The translations under genes and the position numbers were made by a program. From Siderastrea siderea (lineage: Eukaryota; Cnidaria; Anthozoa; Scleractinia; Rhizangiidae), in assembly GCA_964030785.1 (NCBI GenBank), contig OZ034978.1, positions 16,199,453-16,263,452 on the forward strand: a stretch of DNA of 64,000 nt, read 5' to 3'. The notes under the pieces are model-generated. The model saw nothing but the letters and a program-made list of their open reading frames with translations, ran no database searches and had not been told where the DNA came from. Shown piece after piece: positions 23,001-36,000 of this stretch. How positions within the stretch are numbered: position 1 is the stretch's first letter; each line of letters starts with the position of its first letter.

Positions 23001-23981
23001 GCTGGATTAATAGGGTTCCAGTTTTATTGCATACAATGTACTTGGTCAGACATTGGCTGCATTAGATTGCTTTTTTTTTACCCAAATAATACACAGTTGA
23101 TTGTCATACATGATATATTACATGTAAAAAGGTTTTTGCATTTCACTGTGGGCAATTTCCATTTGCAAGCCAGATCATTTTTAATTTTCCTTAAAAATTG
23201 AGGGATTGCTTTGTAGACAAGCCAAAGATTGGGCATTTTGACTTCTTATTTTGAATGCTCTTTGTAACTGCTGTGACCTGAGTTAACAAAATTACGAAGA
23301 ACAAATCTGAGTCAATAACACCAAGTCCAAGCACCTTATGTACCCGTACGCTGGAAATTTAAAAAATTGGCAGGACAATGTTGGATGTTTTACTGTTGTT
23401 TCCAGCACTTGGAGGGTGGGGGTGGGAGATTACCCTGTTATGGATCATAGATGGGCTATCCCCACCCCACTCTGTCATAGAGGGGGTGGGGATAACCCGT
23501 CACAGAACTATGATGGGGGAGATGAGGTATCCCTGTCATAGATCTGTAACTAGATACATGTACTGTAGGAAGGGGAGAGGTAACCCTGTCATGGATCACA
23601 AGGTGTGAAGGGGGTGGGGGGAATAACTCTTTTGTGAATCAATTACTAAGTGGGAGAGAGAGGGGTAACCCTGTTGTCTACTACATGTATACTGACAACT
23701 AGGAGGAGAAAGGGTAGTCCTGTTTCATATGGATTGACAACTACATGTAGGAGGGGAGTGGGGGTAACCCTGTCATGGATCACCATCCCATCCTGGTGCC
23801 TACAATTAGGTACATGCACAGCTGTATGTAATGGGTTAATTGGTTCTGTGATGCAACCCACCACTGGACTTGGGCTTACAATTTACAGTGCAACATACAT
23901 GTACTGTTTAAATTATCTACATGATGTCAGTTTTTGCCTGTAGTAGTAGTCAAGAGTACATTAAACAATTTGCATGTAATA

Positions 23982-24013
<32 letters not shown>

Positions 24014-26412
24014 TCACAGACTAGTAGAAATTCCGTTTTGGCTAGTAAGTTTTGCGCTTTCACTAGCCATTTTGGCTAGTGAAAATTTCAACGCACTAAA
24101 GCACCGGATGGAAACCAAACTAAATATTGTTTCTGACATTCGGATCCCAAAAGCAAATTGAGTGATTGTAGAAGGATATCATAATGTTCGCATGACACTT
24201 GTTTTGTCCTCTCAACGTTTTCCCCCACTAATTCTTGTATCAGATGGCAACGTTTTCTCCCTGGTTTCTACGTCAGAACGAAATGAGCCATTTTAGAACG
24301 TTTCACCATACGTTTCCTTGAAAGGTCCATTAGTGCGTTCATATGATCTTGTCTACACGTTAGTACAGTGTAGATGTAGGTTCACACAATTTTTTAGTCT
24401 TCTGTTATCGACTTTTTTCCATTTTTGCTACGTTCGACAGTTACTCTTCCCAGCGTTTCTCTCTACGTAACGTCTTCACATTATTCTCCGTACGTAAGTA
24501 GCTTCGTGGATTTATTGGTCTAGCCTTCTCATCGTTTCTTTGTACGTTAGCACGTATGCACGACATTGTTCTGTTCTTCCTAAGGTTTTCAGCGTGTTAG
24601 GTACATTCGTACGATGAGTCGACACTGGCCTTAGCGTTTCTCTGTACGTTAGTATGTTCATACGGTATTAGTCTTGTCATCTCAATGTTTATCCGTACGT
24701 TATAGTGCGATTTTAGTTGTCTCATTTACGTTTCTCCATAATTTGTTGTCCCACTGTAATAGCTCAGTTTGTCCGTTCGGCGTTCTTCCGTACGTCACAC
24801 ACATTCTTACGGAATTAGTTTTGTCTAGTAACGTTTCCCCATAACGTTAGTAGTTGCGTATTTTCTTAGGCTCTGTATCTTGGTACACTGATATGTTGGC
24901 AGCGTTTCTCCCTACTGTAGTGCATTTGCAAAAAGCGTCTTTGATATGACTTATCAACGTTTCTCCGTACCTTAGTAAGTTAGAACCTTATTAGCTTTTT
25001 CTGCTTCTCTTGAAGACGTTTTACCGTACGTGAGTTGAGTGCTGTGTGAAGGGTGCTCTGTCCCTTTTCTTGGGGGATTTAAGAGCTAACTGCTTTTCCT
25101 CTGCAAGAGTACCGTTTCAATACATGTAGTTCAATCACTAGACAAGACTTACTCTTTCTTCACTTTTTAACGAGGTCTTCTTCTTCTCTGCTTTTACAGC
25201 TTCTTAGTTCACTCTTCGCCTTCACTTTCTACTTCTACTCAAACTTACAATTTTCTGCTCTTTTTTATAGTTTGTCTTGGTATTAATTAAATACTAATGG
25301 TTTGACAGCAAACTTGAAAGATAAAAACTAATTATCATATCGTTAAAATGAAAAGCTCAGTTTGCTTGAAAAGTTTTTTTCGATATTAAGGAAGCAACAT
25401 ATTAGATAAATGAATAACAATATGTATAGTACAACTTACAAGGTTCTTTTTGCGGGTATAATTTTAATGTAAGATTATGTTGTTATTATGAAAAGTAACC
25501 TCTAAACTTAATCTAATTGCAAAACAAGGACAGTGCTCTATTCATACCCGTGGGAACTTATCTAAACCTAAAAAACCAAGTTTGATCTAACTAGTTAATA
25601 AGAGGTGGCAAAAACACTTTTAAAACTTTTTAGAAAGGAAACTTATCTCTATTAAGGAAAGTTGTGTCAAAATTGTAGTCAGGGTGTCCCGACAATCAGA
25701 GCCATTCAAAATCTACTTTTTGAGGATCACACAGCTAAAACTCCTTCTTTTTCTTATAAATCCTTTATATGAAAAGTTTCACAACTTAAAAACACAAAAT
25801 ACAAAATAAGGTGTATAGAATTGGACGCTATCACTGACTAAACTTAAAAGGTTGTGACGTGATAAGTATGTCTTAAAATTAGCTATAAGCTTATTTTACT
25901 GTTATTGATTAGCAGAACTTTCTAGAACCCATAAAACTGTTTACTTCCTAGTAAACCTAAAATAACTTGCAATTCGTCCTGTGACAGCTGTATCAGTCTT
26001 GTCTTTTTGACGTTTCTCCGTACCTTACAACGTTCGTACAATGTTAGTCTTGTCTTCCCAACGTTTCTCCGAACGATGACATGCTCATATAAGGTTAACT
26101 GTTTGAGTTATTCGTTATGATCTGACCGAAACGGAAAGGCGTGAGGCGTGAACCACATCGCACCTGGAAATTTGCCCTGAAGGCACATAGTACTTTGTAT
26201 TCCGCGTGTTAGGATCGTTAACCGTTGGAAAGAATAGTCAACATTCAAGTTCTTCACACTTGAGATTACAGATAGAGAGGCATGTTTACAATTCTTAACT
26301 CGGCTGAAAATTAACATATTGAACTTAGTAGGAGATTTTGCAAAAAAAGTCTGGCTAGTGAAAATATATTTTGGCTAGTAAAATCAAACCTCTCACTAGC
26401 CACTTGGCTACT

Positions 26413-26443
<31 letters not shown>

Positions 26444-29113
26444 AGGTTTTAAACAGTGTATGACATTTAATTTTCCATCAGGATTTGTTTGTGAGCGGAG
26501 GGATTTGTCTGCCAGTGGGTGCTGTCACAGTAGTGGGGAAACTACTCGACGTTATGAGTGCACAGACTGCCAGAACAATAACTGTTGCAGTATTTATGAG
26601 CACTGTGTGTCCTGCTGTTTGAACCCTGATAATGTAAGTTCTGGTAATCACTTTGTCCCTGAAGCAAATTTTGCTCCCAGAAGTAGTCCTTGGATCAGTT
26701 TTTTGAGAAACAATGTACTTTCTAGTGAGTGGTTGTCATTGTTGCAGTCAAGTGCATGTTAACATTTTTTATCGAGGCCTAGAATTGTGGGAGGTTTTTA
26801 AGTCATTATATGTACTACATGGACGTAAACTTTTACAACTCTGCATTCCATTCACCCGCATGTGCAACTGTACACTGTACATTTATAAGTCACACACAGG
26901 GTGCAAGCAAGCCTACAATGAATTCTTAAGTCCAGTTTCAATAGCTCGTGAAACAACTAAGAGTTGCTAGGATGGAGTGCTAGTCTATAGCAGGGTTACT
27001 CCCAGCAGGGTTTTTTGCCAGTAGACATTATACTCATGGGTGGAGAGAATGTTGAGTGCATGCAGTTTCTTGTCTAATAAAATTATACAATGCAGAGGTC
27101 AGCCGATCGGAAGTCCAGTCAAAAGTCCAATGTGCTAAGCCTTCTAGATCTTTGCATTCCAATAAACTTCCTGTAGTTTGATTAGCCAGTTGAAAGGACC
27201 TAACAGAAAAAAGGGAGATGTCCAAAAGTTACATGTATAACAAACCTTCAAGAAAATAATAAATGTTCTGGAGTCCACTGCTGTACAGTAGGATGAGAGA
27301 TCATGTTAGTTATCACTAAAGTGGATTAAAAATGTAAAATAATAATGTTAAATTATCAATATTTTGTTTCAGAAAAGCTTACTGGAGCATATTTTAAACC
27401 TTGGATCTTCAGTACCTAATGTGATATCCAAGTCTGTCAGTGATCAGTTTGAACTGTGCTTGGTCAAATGCCGCACCTCATCTAAGGTAAAACATTCTGC
27501 ATGTAAAAAGTTTTTATAGACATGGTATACTATAATCGTTCAAGCATATTACAATGTAAGTATAGGCCTGAATAGGACTGTTGATGACTCACAGTGACTG
27601 ACATTTTGATAACCTTACACCGAAATCATCATCAGAGTGAACAGTGTATCACCAGTTGATGGTAGTCAGTCTCTAGTTATTGACCTGATCATGTTATCAA
27701 AAAGTTAGTTCACAGCTGTCACCAACAGTGCTTTTCATGGCTACACAGTTAACCCAGACAGTCATACACAATCTATTCATGACATGACCCCTAGTTCAAA
27801 ACCATTTACTAAAAGTTACATGTAGTTCATATAATCACATTATTTACTAGTAATTTGTGTTTTTTTTTTCAACTGTTAATTTAAATCTAATGATAAAAAC
27901 AAAGAAAATTGTTTGCTTATTTTAAGTTCTGATATCACAAGGGAAGATTTAAATGATTTACCATGTGTGACATCCAAGGTATTTTTTTTACATTATTCAG
28001 GCATTTCGAAAATGTGATAAATGTCCGGTGAACGGTTTCTGACAGCAGTAAACAACTTGTATTTAATGAGGCTTGCAAGGGTTTTTAGCCGTGAGTGCAT
28101 AGCATACACACAACATGGCTAGAATGCACCTGTCAGCCGAGTAAATTGAAATTTCTAGTAAAAGTCTCGCCTGCAAAATACCAGAAGTGAAAATGCGGCG
28201 TAAAATTGCACAAAACTGAAAATAAAACAAGCACGAAACATTGTTTTTATCTCAAACCTTTTCTTGGTGACCCATCCTGATTTTTTGCAGGCATGTAGCA
28301 TTATGTGTGCCAATTCAAATAATGAAATGTTTGGAGGAAAGTTATGCAATTTGAATTTTTTGTTATTCATAAAACGACTTTTATCATATAACACAAATTC
28401 TACCGAATAACTTTTTGTCATACTGCCAAAAAAGTTAAAAAATTTAGGCAGCTTTCTGAAAATGCAATAAGAAGGGTAGGGCACTGACTTAGCTTTCAGT
28501 CAGATAAATGGCAAAAATTCAAATTTGGAGGGTTTTTTGTGGACCTTGAGTGTTGCCATTGTAACAGCTATTACAATGTCACAATCAGCCTTAGAGTATT
28601 GCTTGACAAAAGAGGTGCTGAGACATTCATAGTTTGTCCACATATATTCAGAATCATGTCTGTATAATGTAGTCTTCCCTCATTTCCAAAGGATTATAAT
28701 AGTTAAAAACCCGTTCGAGCCACCTTTAGTTACATTTTCAGTGCAGGGCTGCATGCTTTACCATTGCCACTTGTGCAAAGTTTTTGATGTCTGCTTTACA
28801 GGTTTTCCTTGGCTTTTGTGTGAGCTGGCAAATTACAGAAAAATGAAAGTTAATACTGTGACATGCAGATTTGATTGGTCAGTAGAAATCCATTAGAAAG
28901 CTGTCAGTAACTTTTACTATGTCCCAAGTGACAGTGGTTTGTCTGGTTTGAGAAGAGTTAAAGTACAATGACATTATTCTAGTTAACAAATATGCTTATT
29001 TTCTTCTGTTTTACTTCTAACTATTGCAGAGTGTGTGGCACGAGAATTCATACAAAGATAAGAGGTTCAAACACTGCTTTGGTTTAAGTGGACCAGTTTT
29101 TGCAGCTGTTTAG
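20019..29113 (+). CDS. SPRING1: SPRING1 (C12orf49) orthologue, SREBP-pathway regulator in the Golgi, 5 exons
   Basis: Exons are 20019-20105, 20516-20672, 26482-26633, 27373-27486 and 29030-29113. They give 197 residues, against about 205 in human, with all phases consistent (0,1,0,0). Residues 8-26 form a single membrane helix after a short basic N-terminus. A luminal part with CRNSIQG, GFVCERRDL, paired cysteines (GCC, NNNCC, CVSCC), then FELCLVKCRTSS and a HENSYKD motif follow; all are hallmarks of the family. The vertebrate protein is a Golgi membrane protein that binds and activates the site-1 protease MBTPS1, supporting SREBP processing and SCAP recycling. The glycosylation-type NLT lies in exon 2 (IENLTEFR). 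The 5.8-kb intron 2 is packed with mobile DNA. A poly(A) signal AATAAA lies at 29742-29747. Confidence 0.95.
21981..22795. mobile_element. Non-autonomous element with about 110-bp diverged terminal inverted repeats
   Basis: About 21981-22090 (TTACAGCAGTTTCCTC, ACACGCCCTTCAAGGAATTT, CAAATGTGCTTTTGGTAGATG) is the reverse complement of about 22650-22795. It lies in SPRING1 intron 2. The interior has no coding potential. Sequence decay hides any target duplication. Confidence 0.65.
23405..23795 (+). repeat. Degenerate G-rich minisatellite
   Basis: The motif GGGGGTGGGGGTAACCCTGTCATGGATCA recurs in varied form at least seven times with spacing of about 50-60 bases. It lies in SPRING1 intron 2. Overlapping open frames here are products of the repeat. 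Confidence 0.7.
24180..26100 (+). repeat. Degenerate minisatellite (CGTTTCTCCGTACGTTAGTA) split by an insertion
   Basis: Units of about 45-60 bases with the core AACGTTTCTCCGTACGTTAG and TTAGTCTTGTC run from about 24190 to 25040. They resume from about 25985 to 26100 after the inserted repeat. The split shows the order of events. Confidence 0.75.
25060..25957 (+). repeat. Interspersed repeat, copy B, nested in the hAT-like element
   Basis: It aligns with 10540-11298 and interrupts the minisatellite of the host transposon. Relative to copy A it has an extra block near 25680-25810. Confidence 0.8.
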
Positions 29114-30003
29114 TTCATTAACAGAAATATTAATCTGTACTTAACTAGAATTTGATGCAAGTCTTAAATTTGTTGAAATATTAACACTATAATTTAATTG
29201 AAGTCACTGTAAATACTTGATTTCTTATGCAAGTTTACAGTGATTTATTAAGATATTTAAAGTTCTCATTTTCTAATTAAGTTCCATCCATCCATTAACT
29301 TAGATTGGTGATTGCTAGTTATTTGTTAATACCCTAATTTCAACCGTTTTGCCAATTTACTTGCTAAGTGAATTAACATTATTAAATTCTTTGTACATTG
29401 AGATGTTTTAACCTATAAAAAAAAAGCTGATAGTGTGAGGAGAATTGCTTCATAACTTTTAGAAGATTCTCTTTCAGCAAAAAAATGGTATTTTTTTATT
29501 CCTTTTCTAAAATATTTAATACCAAGAAGTAATAAGTAATACTTTTTACTGAAATAAGCACAGGAAAAAAAATTTTGTTTCCATTCATGTTGAGGTGTGC
29601 TGTAGACACCACTTAAAGTTTTATTTTGCAATTTTGTACTAAACACATGTAAGGAACTGGTTGCAATTTTTGACAAAACAGTTTTCAGTAAACATTAGTT
29701 TACTTGACTGTACAATTATCGTAATAATTTGTCATTTGTACAATAAATCGTATTTAACCAAAGGCAAACCTTAAATTGCAGTCATTTCTTATGGGCAAGA
29801 TATTACAGATTAGTGAAGTTTAAGATTCAACTTAAAGTTTGTAAAAGATTAAAGTTGCAAGGAATTGTTAACGGTGAACTGCTAAGTAAATTCACCTCTT
29901 TTGCTGTATGATGATAATTTTGTTAAAGTAGTGATCAAGTTAAGGAATATTTGCTCATTAATGTACACTAGTCTTAATACTATACATCAAAATAAAAGTT
30001 GCC

Positions 30004-33000
30004 ATGAGTAACAGTATCCAGAGTGCATACAAGTTGGAGTGGATTGATTCTTGCCTTCAAGAAACACTTTTACCGGGTTCACCATGGAACAAGGTACACT
30101 AACATACATGAATCTACTATTTAACAGAAGTTATATACATGTAATTTATGTTCAATACGGTAGTCAATAAGCAGAGCTCCTAAACAGGAGGCCACAGGCC
30201 ACTCCCATAGATATCTAATAGTAGTGCTCTACAAGAAAGGAAAAGAAGGAGAAAAAAGAAAATGACAGAAAAAAAGCAGAAATGAAATGCTTCTTGACTA
30301 GGGAAATCTACATGTACTCTACCCCTGGCTAAAGTCCTTTACCAGTAGACAAGTAGAATGCATTAGTGCACTAGCACTATAAGCACAAGTTGCAAGGCAA
30401 TTTATGCACTTCTACATAAGTACACTTACATTGTACCTGTGTTTGGGCTACAAGCCAGGAGACACATTCAAAGCAACTCACACATATTTACCCATTCCAT
30501 GAGTATGGTATTTGCTATTTGCTCAAAATGTGAATAACATAATTAGTTGTAATATGTCACAGTTGTAAATGTCACATTACATTAAAATGTACTAAAGTGT
30601 GACTGTTTAAATTATTATTTGCATACTTTGGTGGGTAAGTTGAGGCCCTGTGGTTAGTGATTAATGCCCTGAACTTTTAATTGGAAAATTGGTTGTTCGA
30701 GGCAAGGTTGGCCTCTTCATTGCATATTGTTTCCTGCACAAGACATTTTATTCTATATTCTCTCTCTCTCTCTACCCAGTGTACAAAAATGCTGAGTTAC
30801 CCTGCTATGACTAGCATCCCATCCAGGGGAGGGGTGAGGGGTAGTAATACTTCTAGTTGCTTCATGCTACAGAAACCAGATTTAAGGTTGGGTGGGCCAC
30901 CTACATGTAGTTGTGAAGTGCAACTTTGCCTTCCCCTACTTTTTGTTGGGAGTGACTACAGTATACCCCCTGCTATCTTAGACCCCAGCTATCTCGAATC
31001 TTTGCTATCTTGAACTGAAACTCATTCCCTGTGGTTGAATGTCTCACTTATTTACTATTGCTTGTCTCAAATTCTCATCATCTCAAACAATTTTTGGTTT
31101 CCCTTGTGTGTTGGAGATAGCAGGAGTCTACTATGCACCCTGTACATTGAATCAAATCACAATACAAGGATAGCTCTCGGTAAAACCAGATACTCATAAG
31201 GAGTTGAAACGTGTACTTGCAAAAATGAATAATTACGAGCATCAGTCAAAACCTACATATGCGAGTTACACGTTTCAAGTCCTTATGAGTTTCTGGTAAA
31301 ACATTTCAAGTTTGCCTGGGCTCTAGGGTTGGTTTACTACAAGCTTTATTGAGTTGTGTTTGATAGTGGCTCCCATGAAAGAAATGTGGTCACACTACCA
31401 TGTTGTACTGTACAAAAACGGGACAGGGCAAACCATTTCAATTAGTTTCTTTAATCACTTCTTCAATTGGTTCAGATAAGAGATGCTATAAATGGCAGCC
31501 TTGCCAGCAAAGTGAAGGACTTCTGTAAGAATTCTCCAAGTGAGACAATTCAGCCCCTATTTGATCTACTGGGAAAACAGTTTGTTGAGAAATACCTTGG
31601 GGATGTTGCAGTTTCTTACCACAAGGAGGTGAGTAGTCCATCTGTCTTTGCAAGTCTATCAGTGCTTTATACGAACAAACGCATAACACAACTGTACCAT
31701 ATTTAACAGCCCTGTAAATTTGTGGTCTCTCTCATTTACCTTGTTTTCTTTGACATGAAACTTGGTTTCACAGTCTTCCTCTACCAAAGTGTATGTGCGT
31801 ACGAGACAGGTTCCAGCAAGCCATCAGGCAGACGCTTGATATTTAAGGCTACAGGGTACTCTTTATCCTGTCTAGAGGGGGTGTACCTTGATACTCCTAG
31901 ACTTGCTTCATACTACAGAAATCAGTTCAATTTCCAGCCTTGTGGGCACAGTGCAACAGAAACCTACATGTACATGTACCTATGTGTACAGGTGTACCTG
32001 TGCGGGCGTGCTGTAGTGGCAAATTTCCACTTAATATGTTCTCTTTTACTTATCTTGCAACAAGCACTGTTGTCTTTTCTTTCTCCAGAAGACTTCCCCT
32101 TTTTCTTCTCAAATTTTGTTGTAGATTGATTAATTAGTATCAGGACTTCATGTCATCCAGTTCATTCTGTAATCATACTCGTGATTCCGACTATGCGGTC
32201 GGCGGATTTTGTTAATCACTTGCATGATTACAGACCAAATTGGACTCCACTCAGTCCTGGTTGTCAGTAAGGGCCAGGGGGCTGGGAATTAAATTCCTGT
32301 ACAGTATGGCTATAACAATCCTGAGCCCCAGGTACTTTAGTTAGGCAAACAAGAAATGGCTACTAATGCAAGTGTTTTTTACCCTGGCTACTTTTCCATT
32401 GCCCCTGCTAATTAAAAAGTTAGTGACAGGCTCACCAAGTCATAAAATTCTCAAGTTAAATAGCCACTTTCACTTTCAGCCATTACTTGAGATCGCTTTG
32501 ACCATATCAATATTGAGAACACCATTTCCGCGCCATTTTCTCACAGGGGCTGCACAATGAAATTCTGCTCTGCTAACTATTCCAAATGACTAAAAATTTT
32601 GTTGTATTGAAATACATGTACATATAAAAGCTAACTTGATACAAAAACTTGTTGCAGGGGTAACAGCAAACTCTTTGATAGAGCAATGAATATTACAAAT
32701 GTAGTTGTTTATTTGTTAATTATGATTTTCAAAGGTGACATACACATATGCACATTTAACACTCTCAACAGGATACTCAAGGCTCCTCTGCCTCACCTGT
32801 ATCTCAGTCCAGAAAAGAACAGGCTCAGGTTTGGCTTACAACAGCTCTTGAAGAAATCACAGGGAGGCTTGGGCTGAACTGGAGAGAGGGAGGGGATGGT
32901 GTATCGGGAAATGTCTCTCGAGACATGTTAGAATTTGTTGGATTTACACAGCAGGCAGTGTATCGTGGGATGGAGAGGGAACTGGCAACAGTTGAAAAGA

Positions 33001-36000
33001 AAAATGGCCACCTGCAGGGAAAAGTAAGCTTAACTGGAGATAAACGTACATATAGATATCTTATTCACCAGCCGAAAGGTTCTCATAGGAAAAAAAAGCT
33101 GTGCTTTCGCTCTTCGGCATGCCAACTGCGGCCTCGGGTCGTACTCAAGACCGATCTAGGCTAGTGAACAGCGTTATTTTTTTCTGCTTTTTTGAAGGCG
33201 ACATGAGGCGAATTTGTTAATGAGAATTGGTTTGTAAACAGTCTTTCCACACGCGCTACAATGTACCTCCCACGGCCAAAGTTAAAATTGAGCTTATAAG
33301 AAAGAGCTGTATGTAAACTAAAGGGAAATCACTAACGATGAAACAAGACTCAAAATATACATTTTTATCATGGAGCAATAACCGTAACAAACAAACCCCG
33401 ACTGGACACCTCAAGCAAGCATATATAGAAATATTAAACTACAGTTCTAAACAGGCGAATACATTTCTGCGTAATCTTTCGTTTTGCCGAAAGTTCTGCC
33501 GAAAGTTCTTGAAAACAAGTAAGACTGCGAATCAAAAGTACTTACACTCCACAGTTTCTTCCTTCTTATATTAGTATTTTAAGTAATTCTGTTATTTCTG
33601 TGTTTGTTCTCGATCAACATTTTTTGCAAATTGATGCTTTGAGAAAAGTACCTGCACACTGAAAAAACTTGTTGTCAGCAGTTGTTGTCCAAAATTTGTT
33701 TCCATTAGTGTATGTTGCTATGAAAGGGACAGCTCACGTATTCACTAATGACTACCTATGTCTCGACCTCCCATTGTCTTGAACAAACTTGTGTGTTTGA
33801 GATATCAGGAGTTTACTGTGATTGCAATTTTCATTAGTTTTACATTACTTTGATGAGTTTTGTTTCCAAACCAGTTTGCCAACCAGGAGTTAAACCAAGA
33901 GCCTTTATATTGCTGCTACTTGCTACATCCATTCAAACCTTAACTGGTTCATTGCATTTTTTAGTCTTTCTTTATAAAGGCCAAGTAATACACACAACAT
34001 TTTCGTGCAGCTTGCCGTGCAACAATGTTGCGTTGCAAGGTATGTACCACCTCCGTGCTCAACAAATTTTAATGTTGCAAAAGGTAGAAGCGATGTGTAC
34101 TTTCCGCAATACGAAAATTTGCTGCGCGAGGAGTTAGTAATACGAGCAACAAACAAGCTCAACGTACAGCGCAACTTTGTGGTGCAACAAGTTGCACGAA
34201 AATGTTGACCGTATTACTTGGCCAATATCCAGAAGAAAACTGCTTGATGTTTAACTTGCACGTTTGTCATAATAATTATTGAAAAAAAAATATTGAAGTT
34301 GTTCACTGAATTTTCGTCTTCAGCCTTCGTCCGAGAGGAGACAGCTAGATCTCCTTGGTAACAGTCATCAAAGTGACACACTCGGCAAAGCAGTGTCTGC
34401 TCTACTGAAGAATCACCCCTCACAGTTAAACCGGGTTTGTGAGCAGCTCCAAGGACGACAGCTGCCTAACTCACTAAGGCCGATCATTTGGTCCTTACGA
34501 CTGTACAGCAAAAATACAGTAGATTTACAGTCTCATGAGGACCTGGAGACTCAACTGGAGCAAATCAACTCACAGTTTGAAAGTTCCCTTTCATGGGGTT
34601 TGAAGGAGCTCGGTGTTTCAAGTGCTCTTCATTCTCCAATAGCTGGTGTCATAAGGCATGCTGTAAAAGAGGCGTACAAGTACAGGCCTGGTCTTCAAAG
34701 CGAGCTGGTTTCGGATGCACACATCAAACGAGCTGCAGAAGCATTGAATGTACTGTATGTTTACAACAGGAGCTATGAACCGCAGTACGCCTTGCTGGTC
34801 TTTCCACTGACTTTTGCTCTTCTTAGTGAACATTTAGAATCCAGTAACTGGAATGCACAAGGCAGTTTTGATGCGCCACATAAGCTGGCAGTATCACTTC
34901 ACTTGTTGCTCAAAAACTGCTTCCCAGCAAGATTGCAAATATTTAACATGGCTGACCATGTAATGCAGAGGCTGCATCACGAGGACGAGGAGCTGCACAA
35001 TCATCTCATCAGTGAAACCAAAAAGAACATTTCATCTGATCCACAAGAATTTCTGGTGAACTTTATTTACACTGAAAAAGAGAAGGCGATGTTGGCAGAA
35101 AAGCAAGCACATGGAAGTTCTTTTGGATCGCTGCCTTCAGATGCTAAGGAGCTTCTCTTCCATCCAACTATGTTTATAAAAAAATGGATGGGAGAGGTTG
35201 GTGTATATTGTAGTGTTTGGAAGATACATGTATGGTGGCACAATACTTAATTTAGCACATTTTGTGGACTCTACGAATTAGGTTTGAAGCCTTGCCAGTG
35301 CCTTGCTCTCCGGGAGGGAAACTTGTGATGGAGTACCTAATTAACCAAACTACTGGGGGGAAGGGGATTGTAGCAATGGTTACTTAGTTGCTTCAGTAAA
35401 GTTCGTGATAATTATTACGTGCATATATCTGAGCTTATCGGTATGCTGTGGGACACGTGTACAGAACTTGTGTACAGAGTTCTTGACTTTGCCTACAGGA
35501 GTGAGTAAAACCTACTCGTGTACTTTGTATACCACCTTTTGCGTTGTCAATGTGAAAAGTGGGATTTTAGAGTGGTAATGTTTGCGTTGAAGATAAAGAA
35601 AGGTGACCAGTGTGCCAGTCTTGTCGTTACAGTAGTTTAGGTAAATGCTATTTGCATGTCTTCGGTGCTTTCGCAATGGGTAAAATTAAATTTGTTCAAT
35701 GAAAAGGACAGGGCGATTTCCTACAAGTACAGTACTACACTAAATGTGAAACAAGTCACTTTTGGTGACTTTTTTAATTTTTGTATGTCTTTGTTGTTTT
35801 TTATTACCTACAGGGATTTGTAGGAACTCTAGGAGTCGATGCCGTAATGCTGGTTTGGGATCAGTGCTTCATGTCCAGCTGGCAGCCCAGTGTCATGGAG
35901 AATACGTGCCTTGTTATACTGCAGCTGTTAAGAGGACACATCTTACAAGCTGAGGGGTATGCAGGCATCAGGAGAGTCTTATTAGATCGGCCATCTGAAT

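Larger units (their letters stand above)
23984..26439. mobile_element. hAT-like non-autonomous DNA transposon, 2.46 kb
   Basis: The ends are a perfect 17-bp inverted repeat, CAGGGCTCGAGACTAAC. A 6-bp direct repeat AATAAG lies at 23978-23983 and 26440-26445. Subterminal regions at both ends carry several copies of GGCTAGT / ACTAGCC, as in many hAT elements where they bind the transposase. hAT elements normally make 8-bp duplications, so the class is probable and not certain. The interior has a minisatellite and a nested repeat but no transposase. It lies in SPRING1 intron 2. Confidence 0.8.
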
